Assembly: GCF_015711015.1 (NCBI RefSeq)
Contig: NZ_CP064653.1
Location: 1,488,001-1,552,000 of the forward strand
Direction: 5' to 3'
Length of the DNA stretch: 64,000 nt
Origin: Methylomonas sp. LL1
Lineage (GTDB): Bacteria > Pseudomonadota > Gammaproteobacteria > Methylococcales > Methylomonadaceae
The notes beneath the pieces were generated by a model. The model saw only the letters and a list, made by a program, of their open reading frames with translations. It ran no database searches and had not been told where the DNA came from. How positions within the stretch are numbered: the stretch's first letter is position 1; each line of letters starts with the position of its first letter. This document shows, in pieces, positions 26,744 through 35,805 of this stretch. The position numbers were made by a program, and so were the translations under genes.

Positions 26744-27376
26744 CTAACCGCATGCCAACTCGCCCGCTATACAGCCCCGCAGAAACAGTCGAGTCACCTG
26801 AACCACCCAAACATTGATGTCGGCCTCGCCCGGGGTCGGTTCCAAGCCCAGTTGCAGTCTTTGCAGGCGCTCGCCCCGCAATGCGCCGATGAATTGATCG
26901 GCCAAAAAGGCCGGATCGATGTCCACCAGGCGGCCGGCTTGCCGATGGCGGGCAAAAAACTGGGCCAGATGGTCGAGCGTGCGCCTGGGGCCTTGTTCAT
27001 AAAATTGGGTCGCCAGATCGGGAAAGCGCGGCGATTCGCCGATCAATATGGCGCGCATCCGTACCACATCCGGCCGGGTAATCCGATATAAAAATTGCCG
27101 GCCAAACTGAATCAGCGCATCTTCCAAGTTAGTATCATCGTCGACCAATCCGCTGATAAATTGGTCGCTGCAACGTCTGATCAGCGCGCCGAACAAACCG
27201 GCCTTGCCGCCGAATTGGCTGTAAATAGTGCGTAACGATACCCGCGCATCGCGGGCAATGGTTTCCATACTGAGGTTTCCGTATCCGTGCTCGAGAAAAA
27301 GCCGTAACGCGGCATCGAGTAATCGATCCCGGCTTTGTTGCTCATCACCCTTACACGGGCGTCCGCATTTGACCAT
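26744..27376 (-). CDS. TetR-family regulator of the adjacent RND pump
   Basis: 210 residues. The N-terminal HTH reads RDRLLDAALRLFLEHGYGNLSMETIARDARVSLRTIYSQFGGKAGLF, the standard TetR pattern; the C-terminal part is a helical ligand domain with SPRFPDLATQFYEQGPRRTL, as in AcrR/TtgR-like repressors. It is divergent from a complete RND efflux operon, with a perfect 16-bp palindrome over the presumed start of efflux transcription. Repression of that operon, relieved by a pump substrate, is the likely role (inference from family and layout). Confidence 0.9.
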   Translation of the reverse strand: MVKCGRPCKGDEQQSRDRLLDAALRLFLEHGYGNLSMETIARDARVSLRTIYSQFGGKAGLFGALIRRCSDQFISGLVDDDTNLEDALIQFGRQFLYRITRPDVVRMRAILIGESPRFPDLATQFYEQGPRRTLDHLAQFFARHRQAGRLVDIDPAFLADQFIGALRGERLQRLQLGLEPTPGEADINVWVVQVTRLFLRGCIAGELACG

Positions 27377-27398
27377 GCTGTAGTGCTCATGAAATAAA

Positions 27399-27428
27399 TT
27401 GACTCAGTGGAAGATGATACCTTAGACT
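27399..27428 (+). promoter_or_regulatory. Probable sigma-70 promoter of the RND operon
   Basis: TTGACT (27399-27404) and TAGACT (27423-27428) are separated by 18 bases. The predicted start of transcription, about seven bases after the second hexamer, falls in the palindrome at 27433-27448. The -10 hexamer matches only four of six consensus positions. Confidence 0.45.
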
Positions 27429-27432
27429 AAAC

Positions 27433-27448
27433 GGTAATATGTATTACC
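27433..27448. promoter_or_regulatory. Perfect palindrome, likely TetR operator
   Basis: GGTAATATGTATTACC is a perfect inverted repeat (two 7-base arms, two-base centre) in the tetR/RND intergenic region, 30 bases before the efflux ATG. Size, symmetry and location fit an operator for the divergent TetR regulator. Confidence 0.65.
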
Positions 27449-27478
27449 ATTTATCATTATCACCGGAGCAGCACGCTC

Positions 27479-28708
27479 ATGACAGCCATAATCCGCCTAC
27501 CGATTAGCGATTTTTCGACCACTCCGGATAGGATTTACACCGCTAAAACCGGCATCATGCCGCGCCTCGGTTTTTCGCTGCTGGTTATTTTATTTCTGGC
27601 CACGCTGGCCGGTTGCGGCGATAAAGCCGCCGATCCGGGGCCTCCCCCCGCCCCCAATGTCAAGATTGCCCAAGCCTTGATTCAGGAAGTCACGGAATGG
27701 GACGAATACACTGGCCGAGTCGAAGCCGTCAATTCAGTCGACATCCGCGCCAGGGTCAGCGGTTATCTGGAAAAGGTCAATTTCACGGCCGGCTCGAAAG
27801 TCAATAAGGGCGACCTGTTGTTTCTGATCGATCCCAAACCCTTCAAGGCACAACTTGACTACGCCGTAGCCGAACTGGAACGCGCCCAATCCAAACAGCA
27901 ACTGGCCAAGAACGACCAAGCCCGCGCCGAAAACCTGTTTCAAGCCAAGGCCATTTCCGCCGAGGAATACGATGCCCGCAACAAAGGTTTACGCGAAGCC
28001 GCGGCGGCGGTGAATTCGGCCGAAGCCAATGTCTATAGCGCAAAATTGAATCTGGAATACACCGAAATCCGGGCGCCGATTAGCGGCCGTATCGGCCGCG
28101 AACTGATCACCGCTGGCAATCTGGTCAATACCGCCGGCGATACCACGCTGCTGACCACTCTCGTTTCCACCGATCCGGTCTACGTCTATGTCGATGCCGA
28201 CGAGCAATCGGTGCTGAAATACCGGCGCCAAGCCCAACAAAAACACCAGGGGTCCGCCGATCTGAAAGGCACGCCGGCCCAACTAGCCCTGGCCGATGAA
28301 GCCGATTTTCCCCATCAAGGCCAGCTGGATTACGTCGCTCCGCGTGAAGATGCCGCGACCGGCACCGTCACCTTGCGCGGGGTATTCGCCAATCCCGACG
28401 AACTGTTGAGTCCCGGTTTGTTCGCTCGGATGCGGGTACGCGGCAGCGCGCCCTATTCCGCGGCCCTGTTGCCCGATCGAGCCATCGGTACCGATCAAGC
28501 CCAGCGCTTCGTCTGGGTGGTGGATCAAAACCATCAGGTCAGCTATCGCCAAGTGACGCCGGGCAGCCGCATCGGCCAGATGCGGGTAATCCGCGAAGGC
28601 TTACAAGCCGGCGACTGGGTGGTGATCGAAGGCGTGCAAAAACTGAAACCGGGCATCAAAGTCAATCCGGAGCGCATTTCGCTGGCCGAGCCTCGTGGAG
28701 TGCAATAA
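27479..28708 (+). CDS. RND efflux periplasmic adaptor (membrane fusion lipoprotein)
   Basis: 409 residues. A lipobox LAGC places the lipidated cysteine at residue 46, after a hydrophobic segment; a start at residue 27 (MPRLGFSLL) would give a more usual signal length, but no ribosome site favours it. The mature part has the adaptor layout: VDIRARVSGYLEKVNFTAGSKVNKGDLLFLIDP (lipoyl half), a helical hairpin, LEYTEIRAPISGRIGRELITAGNLV, and beta-barrel segments. It bridges pump and outer-membrane channel in the periplasm. The next gene starts two bases after its stop. Confidence 0.92.
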   Translation: MTAIIRLPISDFSTTPDRIYTAKTGIMPRLGFSLLVILFLATLAGCGDKAADPGPPPAPNVKIAQALIQEVTEWDEYTGRVEAVNSVDIRARVSGYLEKVNFTAGSKVNKGDLLFLIDPKPFKAQLDYAVAELERAQSKQQLAKNDQARAENLFQAKAISAEEYDARNKGLREAAAAVNSAEANVYSAKLNLEYTEIRAPISGRIGRELITAGNLVNTAGDTTLLTTLVSTDPVYVYVDADEQSVLKYRRQAQQKHQGSADLKGTPAQLALADEADFPHQGQLDYVAPREDAATGTVTLRGVFANPDELLSPGLFARMRVRGSAPYSAALLPDRAIGTDQAQRFVWVVDQNHQVSYRQVTPGSRIGQMRVIREGLQAGDWVVIEGVQKLKPGIKVNPERISLAEPRGVQ

Positions 28709-28710
28709 GC

Positions 28711-31700
28711 ATGGATAAATTCACCCATTTTTTCATCGATAGGCCTATCTTCGCCTCGGTACTGTCCATCGTCATCGTGCTGATCGGCGGTTTGGCCCTG
28801 ATCGGCTTGCCGATTGCCCAATACCCGGAAATCGCCCCGCCGACGGTGGTGGTCAGCACCGCCTATCCGGGCGCCAACGCCAAGGTGGTCGCGGAAACGG
28901 TAGCCACGCCGATCGAGCAGGAAGTCAACGGAGTCGAGGACATGCTGTACATGTCCTCGCAATCCACCAACAGCGGCAACCTGTCGCTGACCATCACCTT
29001 CAAACCGGGCACCAACCTGGACAAGGCACAGGTGTTGGTGCAAAACCGGGTAGCCCTGGCCGAACCGAAATTGCCGGAGGAAGTGCGGCGCCAGGGTATC
29101 ACCGTCAAAAAACGTAGCCCCGACTTGAGCCTGGTGGTCAATCTGGTATCGCCGGATAAACGTTACGACAGCGTTTATCTGAGTAACTACGCCTTGCTGC
29201 AAATCAAGGACACCTTGGCCCGCCTGCCTGGCGTCGGCGATATTTTGGTATTCGGCGCCCGCGATTACAGCATGCGGCTATGGTTGAATCCCGAGAAAAT
29301 CGCCGCCCGCAACCTGACCGCCACTGAAGTAATAGCCGCGGTGCGCGAGCAAAACGTGCAGGTGGCGGCCGGCGTGGTTGGCCAACAGCCTTCGCCGAAT
29401 CATGCCGAGTTTCAATACACCGTCAGCACGCTGGGCCGGCTGCAAGAGCCTGAACAATTCGGCGACATCGTCATCAAGCAAGGCCGGGACGGCCAGGTCA
29501 CCCATCTGAAGGATGTGGCCCGCATCGAACTGGGGGCCAAGGATTACAACTCAGGCTTGTACCTGGACGGCGAGCAAACCGTGGGACTGGCGATATTCCA
29601 GCTGCCCGGTTCCAATGCGTTGGATACCAAGAAAGCCGTGGTCGATGCGATGGAAAAGCTGAAACCCCGCTTTCCGGAAGGCTTGGACTATCTGCTGGTC
29701 TACGACACCGTGGTGTTTGTGCAGCAGTCGATCGACGCGGTGGTCAAGACTCTGTTCGAAGCCATCCTGCTGGTGGTGATCGTGGTGATCATCTTCCTGC
29801 AGAACTGGCGCGCCACCATCATCCCCTTGCTGGCTGTGCCGGTGTCGCTGATCGGCACCTTCGCGGTGATGGCGGCGATGGGTTTATCGCTGAACACGCT
29901 GTCGCTGTTTGGTTTGGTGCTGGCGATCGGCATCGTGGTCGATGACGCCATCGTGGTGGTGGAAAACGTCGAACGCCATATCGCCGAAGGCATGAACGCC
30001 CGCCAGGCCACCCGTCGGGCGATGAGCGAAGTGGTCGGCCCCATCATCGCCACCGCGCTGGTGCTGGTGGCGGTGTTCGTGCCGACAGCCTTCATCACCG
30101 GCGTGTCGGGCGCGTTTTACAAACAGTTCGCCTTGACCATTGCCGTTTCCACCGTCATTTCCGCCTTCAACTCGCTGACCTTGAGTCCGGCCTTGTGCGC
30201 GCTGATGCTGGATAGGGCTCACCACGACAAGGACGCCTTCACCCGACTGTTCGACCGTTGCTTCGGCTGGTTTTTCGTCCGCTTTAACCGCTTTTTCGAC
30301 TGGTTCAGCCAAGGCTATGGCCGGTTGGTCGGCCGTTTGATCCGGATGACGGCACTGGTGCTGGTGCTGTATGTCGGACTCAATAGCCTAAATTTCCTGG
30401 CCTTCGAGAAAGTCCCCACCGGTTTCATTCCGCAGCAGGATCAAGGCTATTTGGTGCTATACGCCCAACTGCCGGACGCGGCATCCTTGGGCCGCACTCA
30501 ACAGATGGTTCAGCAAGCCACCCGCATTATTCTCGACACCGATGGCGTCGCTCATGTCAACGCCTATGCGGGTTGGTCGATTTTGACCGGCGCCAATCAG
30601 TCCAATGTCGCCACCATGTTCGCCCGGCTGGATAGTTTCGACGCCCGAGCCGGACGGCCCGATCTGCATGCCGACGCCGTCATCAAGAGTCTGAGTCAGC
30701 GGCTGGCCAAAATCGAAGATGCAAGAATTGCGGTATTTGCGCCACCGCCGATTAGGGGCATGAGCTCGGTCGGCGGTTTCAAGGTCCAGATCCAGGATAG
30801 GAGCAATGCCGGCATAGCCGAATTGCAGCGGGTAGCTGGCGACATGATAGCCAAGGGCAATCAGCAGCAAGGCCTGGCCGGTTTGTTTACCACCTTCCGG
30901 GCCAATGTGCCGCAGCTGTTCGTCGACGTCGACCGCACCCGCGCCAAGGCCATGGACATTCCGTTACGGGATGTGTTTGAAACCCTGCAGATTTATCTGG
31001 GCTCATTGTATGTCAACGATCTGAATGCCTTCGGCCGCACTTATCAAGTAGTGGCGCAGGCCGATGCCGAGTTTCGGATGAAGCCGGCCGACATTACCGA
31101 ACTAAAGGCCAAAAATGATAGCGGCGGCATGGTGCCGCTGGGCGCCATCGCCGAAATCAAGGAAATCGAGGGACCCGACAAGATTACCCGCTACAACATG
31201 TATCCGGCGGCCGAAATCAACGGCGGCACCCTGCCCGGCGTCAGCTCCGGTCAAGCCATAGCCACCATGAGCAAATTGCTGAGCGGCGAATTACCGCCCG
31301 GTTTCGATTTCGAATGGACCGAACTGAGTTTGCAGCAGGTACTGGCCGGCAATGTCGCGCTACTGGTGTTTCCGTTGAGCGTCATCTTCGTGTTCCTGGC
31401 GCTGGCCGCCCAATACGAAAGCTGGTCGTTGCCGTTCGCGGTGATTCTGATCGTGCCGATGTGCATCTTGTCATCGATGACCGGGGTCTGGTTGAGCAAT
31501 ATGGATAACAATATCTTCACCCAGATCGGCTTCATCGTGCTGGTGGGGCTGGCCAGCAAGAACGCTATTCTAATCGTGGAGTTCGCCAAGCAACGCCAGG
31601 AAGCAGGCCTGACTGCCGCCGCGGCGGCCGTGGAGGCCTCGCGCATCCGCTTGCGGCCGATTTTGATGACGTCTTTCGCCTTCATCATGGGCGTGTTCCC

Positions 31701-31911
31701 GCTAGTGATCGCCGAAGGTGCCGGAGCCGAATCGCGCCATCTGCTGGGCACCGCGGTATTCAGCGGCATGATAGGCGTGACCGTGTTCGGTTTGTTGTTG
31801 ACGCCGGTGTTCTATGTCGTCGCCCAGACCCTGGCCCAACGCCTGTCTTCCGGTGGCAAACCGCATCGCAATAGGCCAACCGATCAACCCGTTTCGGATA
31901 CCTCTTCATGA
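28711..31911 (+). CDS. RND multidrug efflux permease (HAE1 family)
   Basis: 1066 residues, with 12 membrane helices in the AcrB/MexB pattern. It begins MDKFTHFFIDRPIFASVLSI. VVDDAIVVVENVERH in the fourth helix carries the two aspartates of the proton relay. The porter-domain signatures PTVVVSTAYPGANAKVV and GVPxPG-like segments are present, and the C-terminal half repeats the fold (FIVLVGLASKNAILIVEF). It exports hydrophobic compounds using the proton gradient. It is translationally coupled to the outer-membrane factor by an ATGA overlap. The substrate cannot be told from sequence. Confidence 0.95.
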   Translation: MDKFTHFFIDRPIFASVLSIVIVLIGGLALIGLPIAQYPEIAPPTVVVSTAYPGANAKVVAETVATPIEQEVNGVEDMLYMSSQSTNSGNLSLTITFKPGTNLDKAQVLVQNRVALAEPKLPEEVRRQGITVKKRSPDLSLVVNLVSPDKRYDSVYLSNYALLQIKDTLARLPGVGDILVFGARDYSMRLWLNPEKIAARNLTATEVIAAVREQNVQVAAGVVGQQPSPNHAEFQYTVSTLGRLQEPEQFGDIVIKQGRDGQVTHLKDVARIELGAKDYNSGLYLDGEQTVGLAIFQLPGSNALDTKKAVVDAMEKLKPRFPEGLDYLLVYDTVVFVQQSIDAVVKTLFEAILLVVIVVIIFLQNWRATIIPLLAVPVSLIGTFAVMAAMGLSLNTLSLFGLVLAIGIVVDDAIVVVENVERHIAEGMNARQATRRAMSEVVGPIIATALVLVAVFVPTAFITGVSGAFYKQFALTIAVSTVISAFNSLTLSPALCALMLDRAHHDKDAFTRLFDRCFGWFFVRFNRFFDWFSQGYGRLVGRLIRMTALVLVLYVGLNSLNFLAFEKVPTGFIPQQDQGYLVLYAQLPDAASLGRTQQMVQQATRIILDTDGVAHVNAYAGWSILTGANQSNVATMFARLDSFDARAGRPDLHADAVIKSLSQRLAKIEDARIAVFAPPPIRGMSSVGGFKVQIQDRSNAGIAELQRVAGDMIAKGNQQQGLAGLFTTFRANVPQLFVDVDRTRAKAMDIPLRDVFETLQIYLGSLYVNDLNAFGRTYQVVAQADAEFRMKPADITELKAKNDSGGMVPLGAIAEIKEIEGPDKITRYNMYPAAEINGGTLPGVSSGQAIATMSKLLSGELPPGFDFEWTELSLQQVLAGNVALLVFPLSVIFVFLALAAQYESWSLPFAVILIVPMCILSSMTGVWLSNMDNNIFTQIGFIVLVGLASKNAILIVEFAKQRQEAGLTAAAAAVEASRIRLRPILMTSFAFIMGVFPLVIAEGAGAESRHLLGTAVFSGMIGVTVFGLLLTPVFYVVAQTLAQRLSSGGKPHRNRPTDQPVSDTSS

Positions 31912-33380
31912 GCCAGTACAGCAACCAATCCCGATTTAAGAGCTTGGCTGGCGACCTCCGCCGCGCCGGCTTGATCTCGCTATCCGCCAGCTTGTTAAGC
32001 GCCTGCGCGGTCGGCCCCGATTACCAGATGCCGGCAACCAATCCGCCGGACGCATTTGCCAATGCCTCGCCCGGCGGGTTTTCCGGCCATGCCGTGGAAA
32101 TCAGCTGGTGGAAATCCTTCAACGATGCCCAATTGACGGCGCTGGTCGAGCAAGCGCTGGCCCACAATTACGACCTGCAAGCGGCACAAGCCAATCTGCG
32201 CGAAGCGCGGGCGCTGTATCTGGAATCGGGTTTGAATCTGGCACCGACGATCACCTCGCATGCCAACTACACCGAATCGAAACGCAGCGTCGGCTCGATG
32301 AATAACCGCGCCTTCGTGCCGCGCGAATTGAAGTTGTACAGCACCGGTTTCGACGCGTTCTGGGAAGTCGATTTCTTCGGCCGGGTGCGCCGCAGCGTCG
32401 AGGCCAGCAGCGATGAAGTCGATGCTCAGGAAGCCAGCTTGCGCGATGTCGGCGTCAGTCTGATCGCCGAAGTCGCCAGAAACTATTTCGAGTTGCGCGG
32501 CTTGCAACGCCAGTTGGCCGTTGCCGAGCAAAATGCCGCCAATCAGGCCCAAACCCTGGAGATGACCCGCGTTCGCGCGGAAAACGGACGCGGCACGCAA
32601 CTGGACGTAGCACGCGCCCAGGCGCAACTCGATGGCACCCGCGCCACCGTTCCCAGCTTCTCGGCCGCGATCAATCGGGCAATTCATAGGCTCAGTGTCC
32701 TCGGCGGCCTGATGCCGGACGCGCTGACCCGGCAACTGTCGCAAGCCATGCCCTTGCCCAAGGCGCCAGACATCGTCGCTATCGGCAATCCCGCCGACTT
32801 GTTGCGCCGCCGCCCCGACATCCGCATGGCCGAACGCGCGCTGGCGGCCGCTACCTCCCGTATCGGCGTCGCCACCGCCGACCTGTTTCCACGGGTGACC
32901 TTTGTCGGCAATATATCGCTGGAGGCGATGACCTTATCCGGGCTGGGTGCGGCGGGATCGGAGGCTTATTCGGTCGGCCCCAGGATCAGTTGGGCGGCGC
33001 TGGATTTGGGGCGCATTTATGCCCGTATCAAGGCCGCCGACGCCCGCGCCGAGGCCAGTCTGGCCAACTACGAGCAGACGGTCCTGAATGCGCTGGAAGA
33101 AACCGAAAACGCGCTGATCAGTTATAGCCAGGAACGCAACCGGCGCGAGTTACTCGCCTCGGCGGCGCAAGCCAGCGAACAAGCCCATCAATTGGCTCAT
33201 CTGCGTTATCGGGAGGGCGTGGACGATTTTTTGACGGTATTGGATAGCGAACAGCGGCTATTGCAAGACCAAAGGCAATTGACGCAAAGCGAGACCGCCA
33301 CCGCCACCGCCCTGACGGCGGTTTATAAGGCCTTGGGCGGCGGATGGCAGAGCATGTCCAGCCAGGATAGCGCCGAATAG
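31908..33380 (+). CDS. RND efflux outer-membrane factor (NodT/OprM type lipoprotein)
   Basis: 490 residues. The lipobox LLSAC puts the lipidated cysteine at residue 33, followed by AVGPDYQMP, typical of NodT-family channels. Two repeated helical domains contain the family motifs AQANLREARALY, DAFWEVDFFGRVRRSVEASS, LRRRPDIRMAERALAAATSRIGVATADLFPRVTFVG and YREGVDDFLTVLDSEQRLL. It provides the exit duct for the pump, completing a three-gene efflux operon. It overlaps the permease gene by four bases. Confidence 0.94.
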   Translation: MSQYSNQSRFKSLAGDLRRAGLISLSASLLSACAVGPDYQMPATNPPDAFANASPGGFSGHAVEISWWKSFNDAQLTALVEQALAHNYDLQAAQANLREARALYLESGLNLAPTITSHANYTESKRSVGSMNNRAFVPRELKLYSTGFDAFWEVDFFGRVRRSVEASSDEVDAQEASLRDVGVSLIAEVARNYFELRGLQRQLAVAEQNAANQAQTLEMTRVRAENGRGTQLDVARAQAQLDGTRATVPSFSAAINRAIHRLSVLGGLMPDALTRQLSQAMPLPKAPDIVAIGNPADLLRRRPDIRMAERALAAATSRIGVATADLFPRVTFVGNISLEAMTLSGLGAAGSEAYSVGPRISWAALDLGRIYARIKAADARAEASLANYEQTVLNALEETENALISYSQERNRRELLASAAQASEQAHQLAHLRYREGVDDFLTVLDSEQRLLQDQRQLTQSETATATALTAVYKALGGGWQSMSSQDSAE

Positions 33381-33469
33381 GTTTTATTGATTTCCGCCCG
33401 TTTGCCGTACAATTTCGCCATAAATCGCCTTGGCACCCGATCCCGAAAACACGGATTAATAAAACCATC

Positions 33470-34060
33470 ATGACCTCCATCAACAGTATCTGCGTTTATT
33501 GCGGTTCCAGTCCCGGAAGGCAGGAAGCCTATGCGTCGGCCGCCTCCAGGCTGGCCGAATCATTGGTCAGCCGCGATATCCGATTGGTTTACGGCGGAGC
33601 CGGTATCGGCCTGATGGGCATGGTCGCGGACCGGGTCTTGGCCCTCGGCGGCCAGGCAGTCGGTGTTATCCCGAAAGCCCTGGCGCATAAGGAAGTCGCC
33701 CACCATCATCTGACCGAATTGCATGTCACCCATTCCATGCACGAACGCAAGATGCTGATGGCCGAGCTGGCGGATGGTTTCATCGCGCTGCCCGGCGGCA
33801 TCGGCACGCTAGAGGAATTGTTCGAGATTTGGACCTGGGCTCAGCTTGGCTTTCACAGCAAGCCTTGCGGCCTGCTGAATGTGGCGGGTTATTACGATGG
33901 GTTGATCGGATTTTTAGATCACATGTTGAGCGAGCAATTCGTTAAACAGTCGCAGCATGCGATGCTGATGGTGGAAACCGATCCCGACGCGCTGCTGGAC
34001 CGCTATGCCGATTACCGCCCTCCCGCAGTGAAACACTGGGTCGGCAAGGACGAAACCTAA
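33470..34060 (+). CDS. LOG-family nucleotide 5'-monophosphate phosphoribohydrolase
   Basis: 196 residues. The family motif PGGIGTLEE (LPGGIGTLEELFEIWTWAQLG) and an N-terminal Rossmann-like start, ICVYCGSSPG and LVYGGAGIGLMGMVAD, identify a LOG (TIGR00730) protein. These enzymes split cytokinin-type or purine nucleotide monophosphates into free base and ribose 5-phosphate; the bacterial role is often nucleotide housekeeping. It is a single gene 89 bases after the efflux operon and converges on nspC. Confidence 0.9.
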   Translation: MTSINSICVYCGSSPGRQEAYASAASRLAESLVSRDIRLVYGGAGIGLMGMVADRVLALGGQAVGVIPKALAHKEVAHHHLTELHVTHSMHERKMLMAELADGFIALPGGIGTLEELFEIWTWAQLGFHSKPCGLLNVAGYYDGLIGFLDHMLSEQFVKQSQHAMLMVETDPDALLDRYADYRPPAVKHWVGKDET

Positions 34061-34075
34061 TCAAGCTGGCGGCTA

Positions 34076-35209
34076 TTAACAGCCCGACCACTGCTTGCGG
34101 TAATCGCCGTAGTCATCGGTTTTAATTAAATCAAGCTCTCCTTCCCGGCACAGATAGATGGCCGGCAAGGCATAACCGTTGAAACGGTTGGCCTTGATCA
34201 AGCTGTAGGCGCCGACATCGGCAAACACCAATTTGTCGCCGACGACGGGGATGGTGTCGAAGCGGTATTCGCCGAACAAGTCGCCGGCCAGACAAGTCGA
34301 GCCGGCCAGAATCACGGCATGGGTGCCTTGAGCGTCTTCCTCCACTAATTTCGGCTTGGTCTGGTATTCGAAAACTTCCGGCTGATGATTGATCGAGGTA
34401 TCCAATACCAGAACGGCCTTACCGTCACTGTCGAACCGATCCAGCACCGTGGTCAACAAATAGCCGGCATTACCGACCAAGGCCTTGCCCGGCTCCAGAT
34501 AGATTTCCTCGGCAACCTGGGCCTTCAGATAGCGGATAGCCTCAATGATGGGGGCTTGCTCGGCAATGCTGTGATACAGATAACCGCCGCCCAGATTCAG
34601 CCATTTCAATTTGGCATGCTGTTTCAATAAAGGTTGCAGTTTGGCCAGGGTATGGCGTAAAGGCTCGAAATCGGTCCGACCGAACACGGTATGAAAATGC
34701 AAGCCCTCAATGTCGGCCGGCAAACCTTGTTCCAGCAAGGCCATGTCCACGCCCAATTTGGAATGATCCCGGCAGGGGTCATACCTTAAATCGTCGGCAA
34801 ACGACAGTTTGGGATTGACCCGCAGCCCTTTCGAATAACCGGATACCAAACCGCTCAAGCCTTGATACTGGGATAGGGAATTGAAACTGACATGCGTGCA
34901 AAGCTTGCCCAACTCGGCAAACTGATCAGGCCGCAACCCCGGCGTGGTCAAATGCAAACTGCCCTGCCCGGCTAACATCCGAGCGGCCAATCGGGCTTCG
35001 AAGAGCGAACTGACTGAAATACCGTCGACATCGGGTTTCAGCGCGGACAATAGTGCCGCTAGCGGCAGGGCTTTCATCGAATACAACACCTTACAGCCGC
35101 TGGCTTCCCGCAATTGTTGCAAGGGCCGCAGGTTGGCTTGCACTCGATCCATGTCCAGCACGAATGCCGGACTGTGAGCAATCCGTTGCTTAAAACTATC
35201 TACTTTCAT
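34076..35209 (-). CDS. nspC: Carboxynorspermidine decarboxylase NspC
   Basis: About 377 residues; PLP enzyme of the alanine-racemase fold. VLYSMKALPLAAL contains the PLP lysine (residue 46 from the ATG start), and SPAFVLDMDRVQANL, GLHFHTVFGRTDF, LNLGGGYLYHSIAEQAPIIEAI and EPGKALVGNAGYLLTTVLD are NspC-like. It makes norspermidine or spermidine from the carboxy-polyamine. Its usual partner, carboxynorspermidine synthase, is not in the window. The ATG at 35209 shares a base with the upstream stop (TGATG); a GTG one codon earlier is also possible. It is the last gene of the mutL-miaA series. Confidence 0.88.
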   Translation of the reverse strand: MKVDSFKQRIAHSPAFVLDMDRVQANLRPLQQLREASGCKVLYSMKALPLAALLSALKPDVDGISVSSLFEARLAARMLAGQGSLHLTTPGLRPDQFAELGKLCTHVSFNSLSQYQGLSGLVSGYSKGLRVNPKLSFADDLRYDPCRDHSKLGVDMALLEQGLPADIEGLHFHTVFGRTDFEPLRHTLAKLQPLLKQHAKLKWLNLGGGYLYHSIAEQAPIIEAIRYLKAQVAEEIYLEPGKALVGNAGYLLTTVLDRFDSDGKAVLVLDTSINHQPEVFEYQTKPKLVEEDAQGTHAVILAGSTCLAGDLFGEYRFDTIPVVGDKLVFADVGAYSLIKANRFNGYALPAIYLCREGELDLIKTDDYGDYRKQWSGC

Positions 35210-35805
35210 CACCGCGCCAGCTTGTTACCGAAATAAAACGTCCGTTCGGTAATGACCCTATCCATATATACATCGTGGCTTTGCATGGTGATGGCGGGCA
35301 ATAATTGCGATTGGTAACAGACTCCGGCCAACAGCGTATCCGGCCGCACTTGCCGCAGCAAACGGTCGTAATACCCCGCCCCGTTGCCCAGCCGCCCGCC
35401 CTCGCTATCGAAGGCCACGCCCGGCACTATTACCACGTCCAATTGATTGGGACTGATTTGCTTTGCCGGCTCCCGCCAGCGCTCGGGTGGCGGCTCCAGG
35501 ATATTCCACATGCCGGGTTGTAATTCGTCGAGCGCTTGTAAATGCCACAATCCCAGACATTTGTCGCCATGTTGATCGACCGTGCAATACGGCACCGCAA
35601 TGCGTTTATCGCCGGCCAGTTGCGCTATTACAGCCGGCAAGGTGCGCACCTCGGAACGGCAATGCAGGTACCATAGTATGGTGTCGGCTTCGGCATACCA
35701 CGGCTGCGAAATAACCCGCCGGCATATTTCGGCACTGACAATGTCTTTATCCGGCTGCCCATTGCGCGCGGCATAGGCGAGTTGGCGTTGCTGTTGTTTA
35801 TCCAT
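35209..35805 (-). CDS. fau: 5-formyltetrahydrofolate cyclo-ligase
   Basis: 198 residues. The signature VIVPGVAFDSEGGRLGNGAGYYDRLL (about residues 126-151) is the ATP/folate site of 5-FTHF cyclo-ligases, which convert 5-formyl-THF to 5,10-methenyl-THF. The N-terminal basic helix (MDKQQQRQLAYAARNG) and the IAVPYCTVDQHGD segment also agree. It overlaps miaA by eight bases and nspC by one, so the genes are likely co-translated. C1-folate recycling fits a methylotroph-like host. Confidence 0.9.
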   Translation of the reverse strand: MDKQQQRQLAYAARNGQPDKDIVSAEICRRVISQPWYAEADTILWYLHCRSEVRTLPAVIAQLAGDKRIAVPYCTVDQHGDKCLGLWHLQALDELQPGMWNILEPPPERWREPAKQISPNQLDVVIVPGVAFDSEGGRLGNGAGYYDRLLRQVRPDTLLAGVCYQSQLLPAITMQSHDVYMDRVITERTFYFGNKLAR

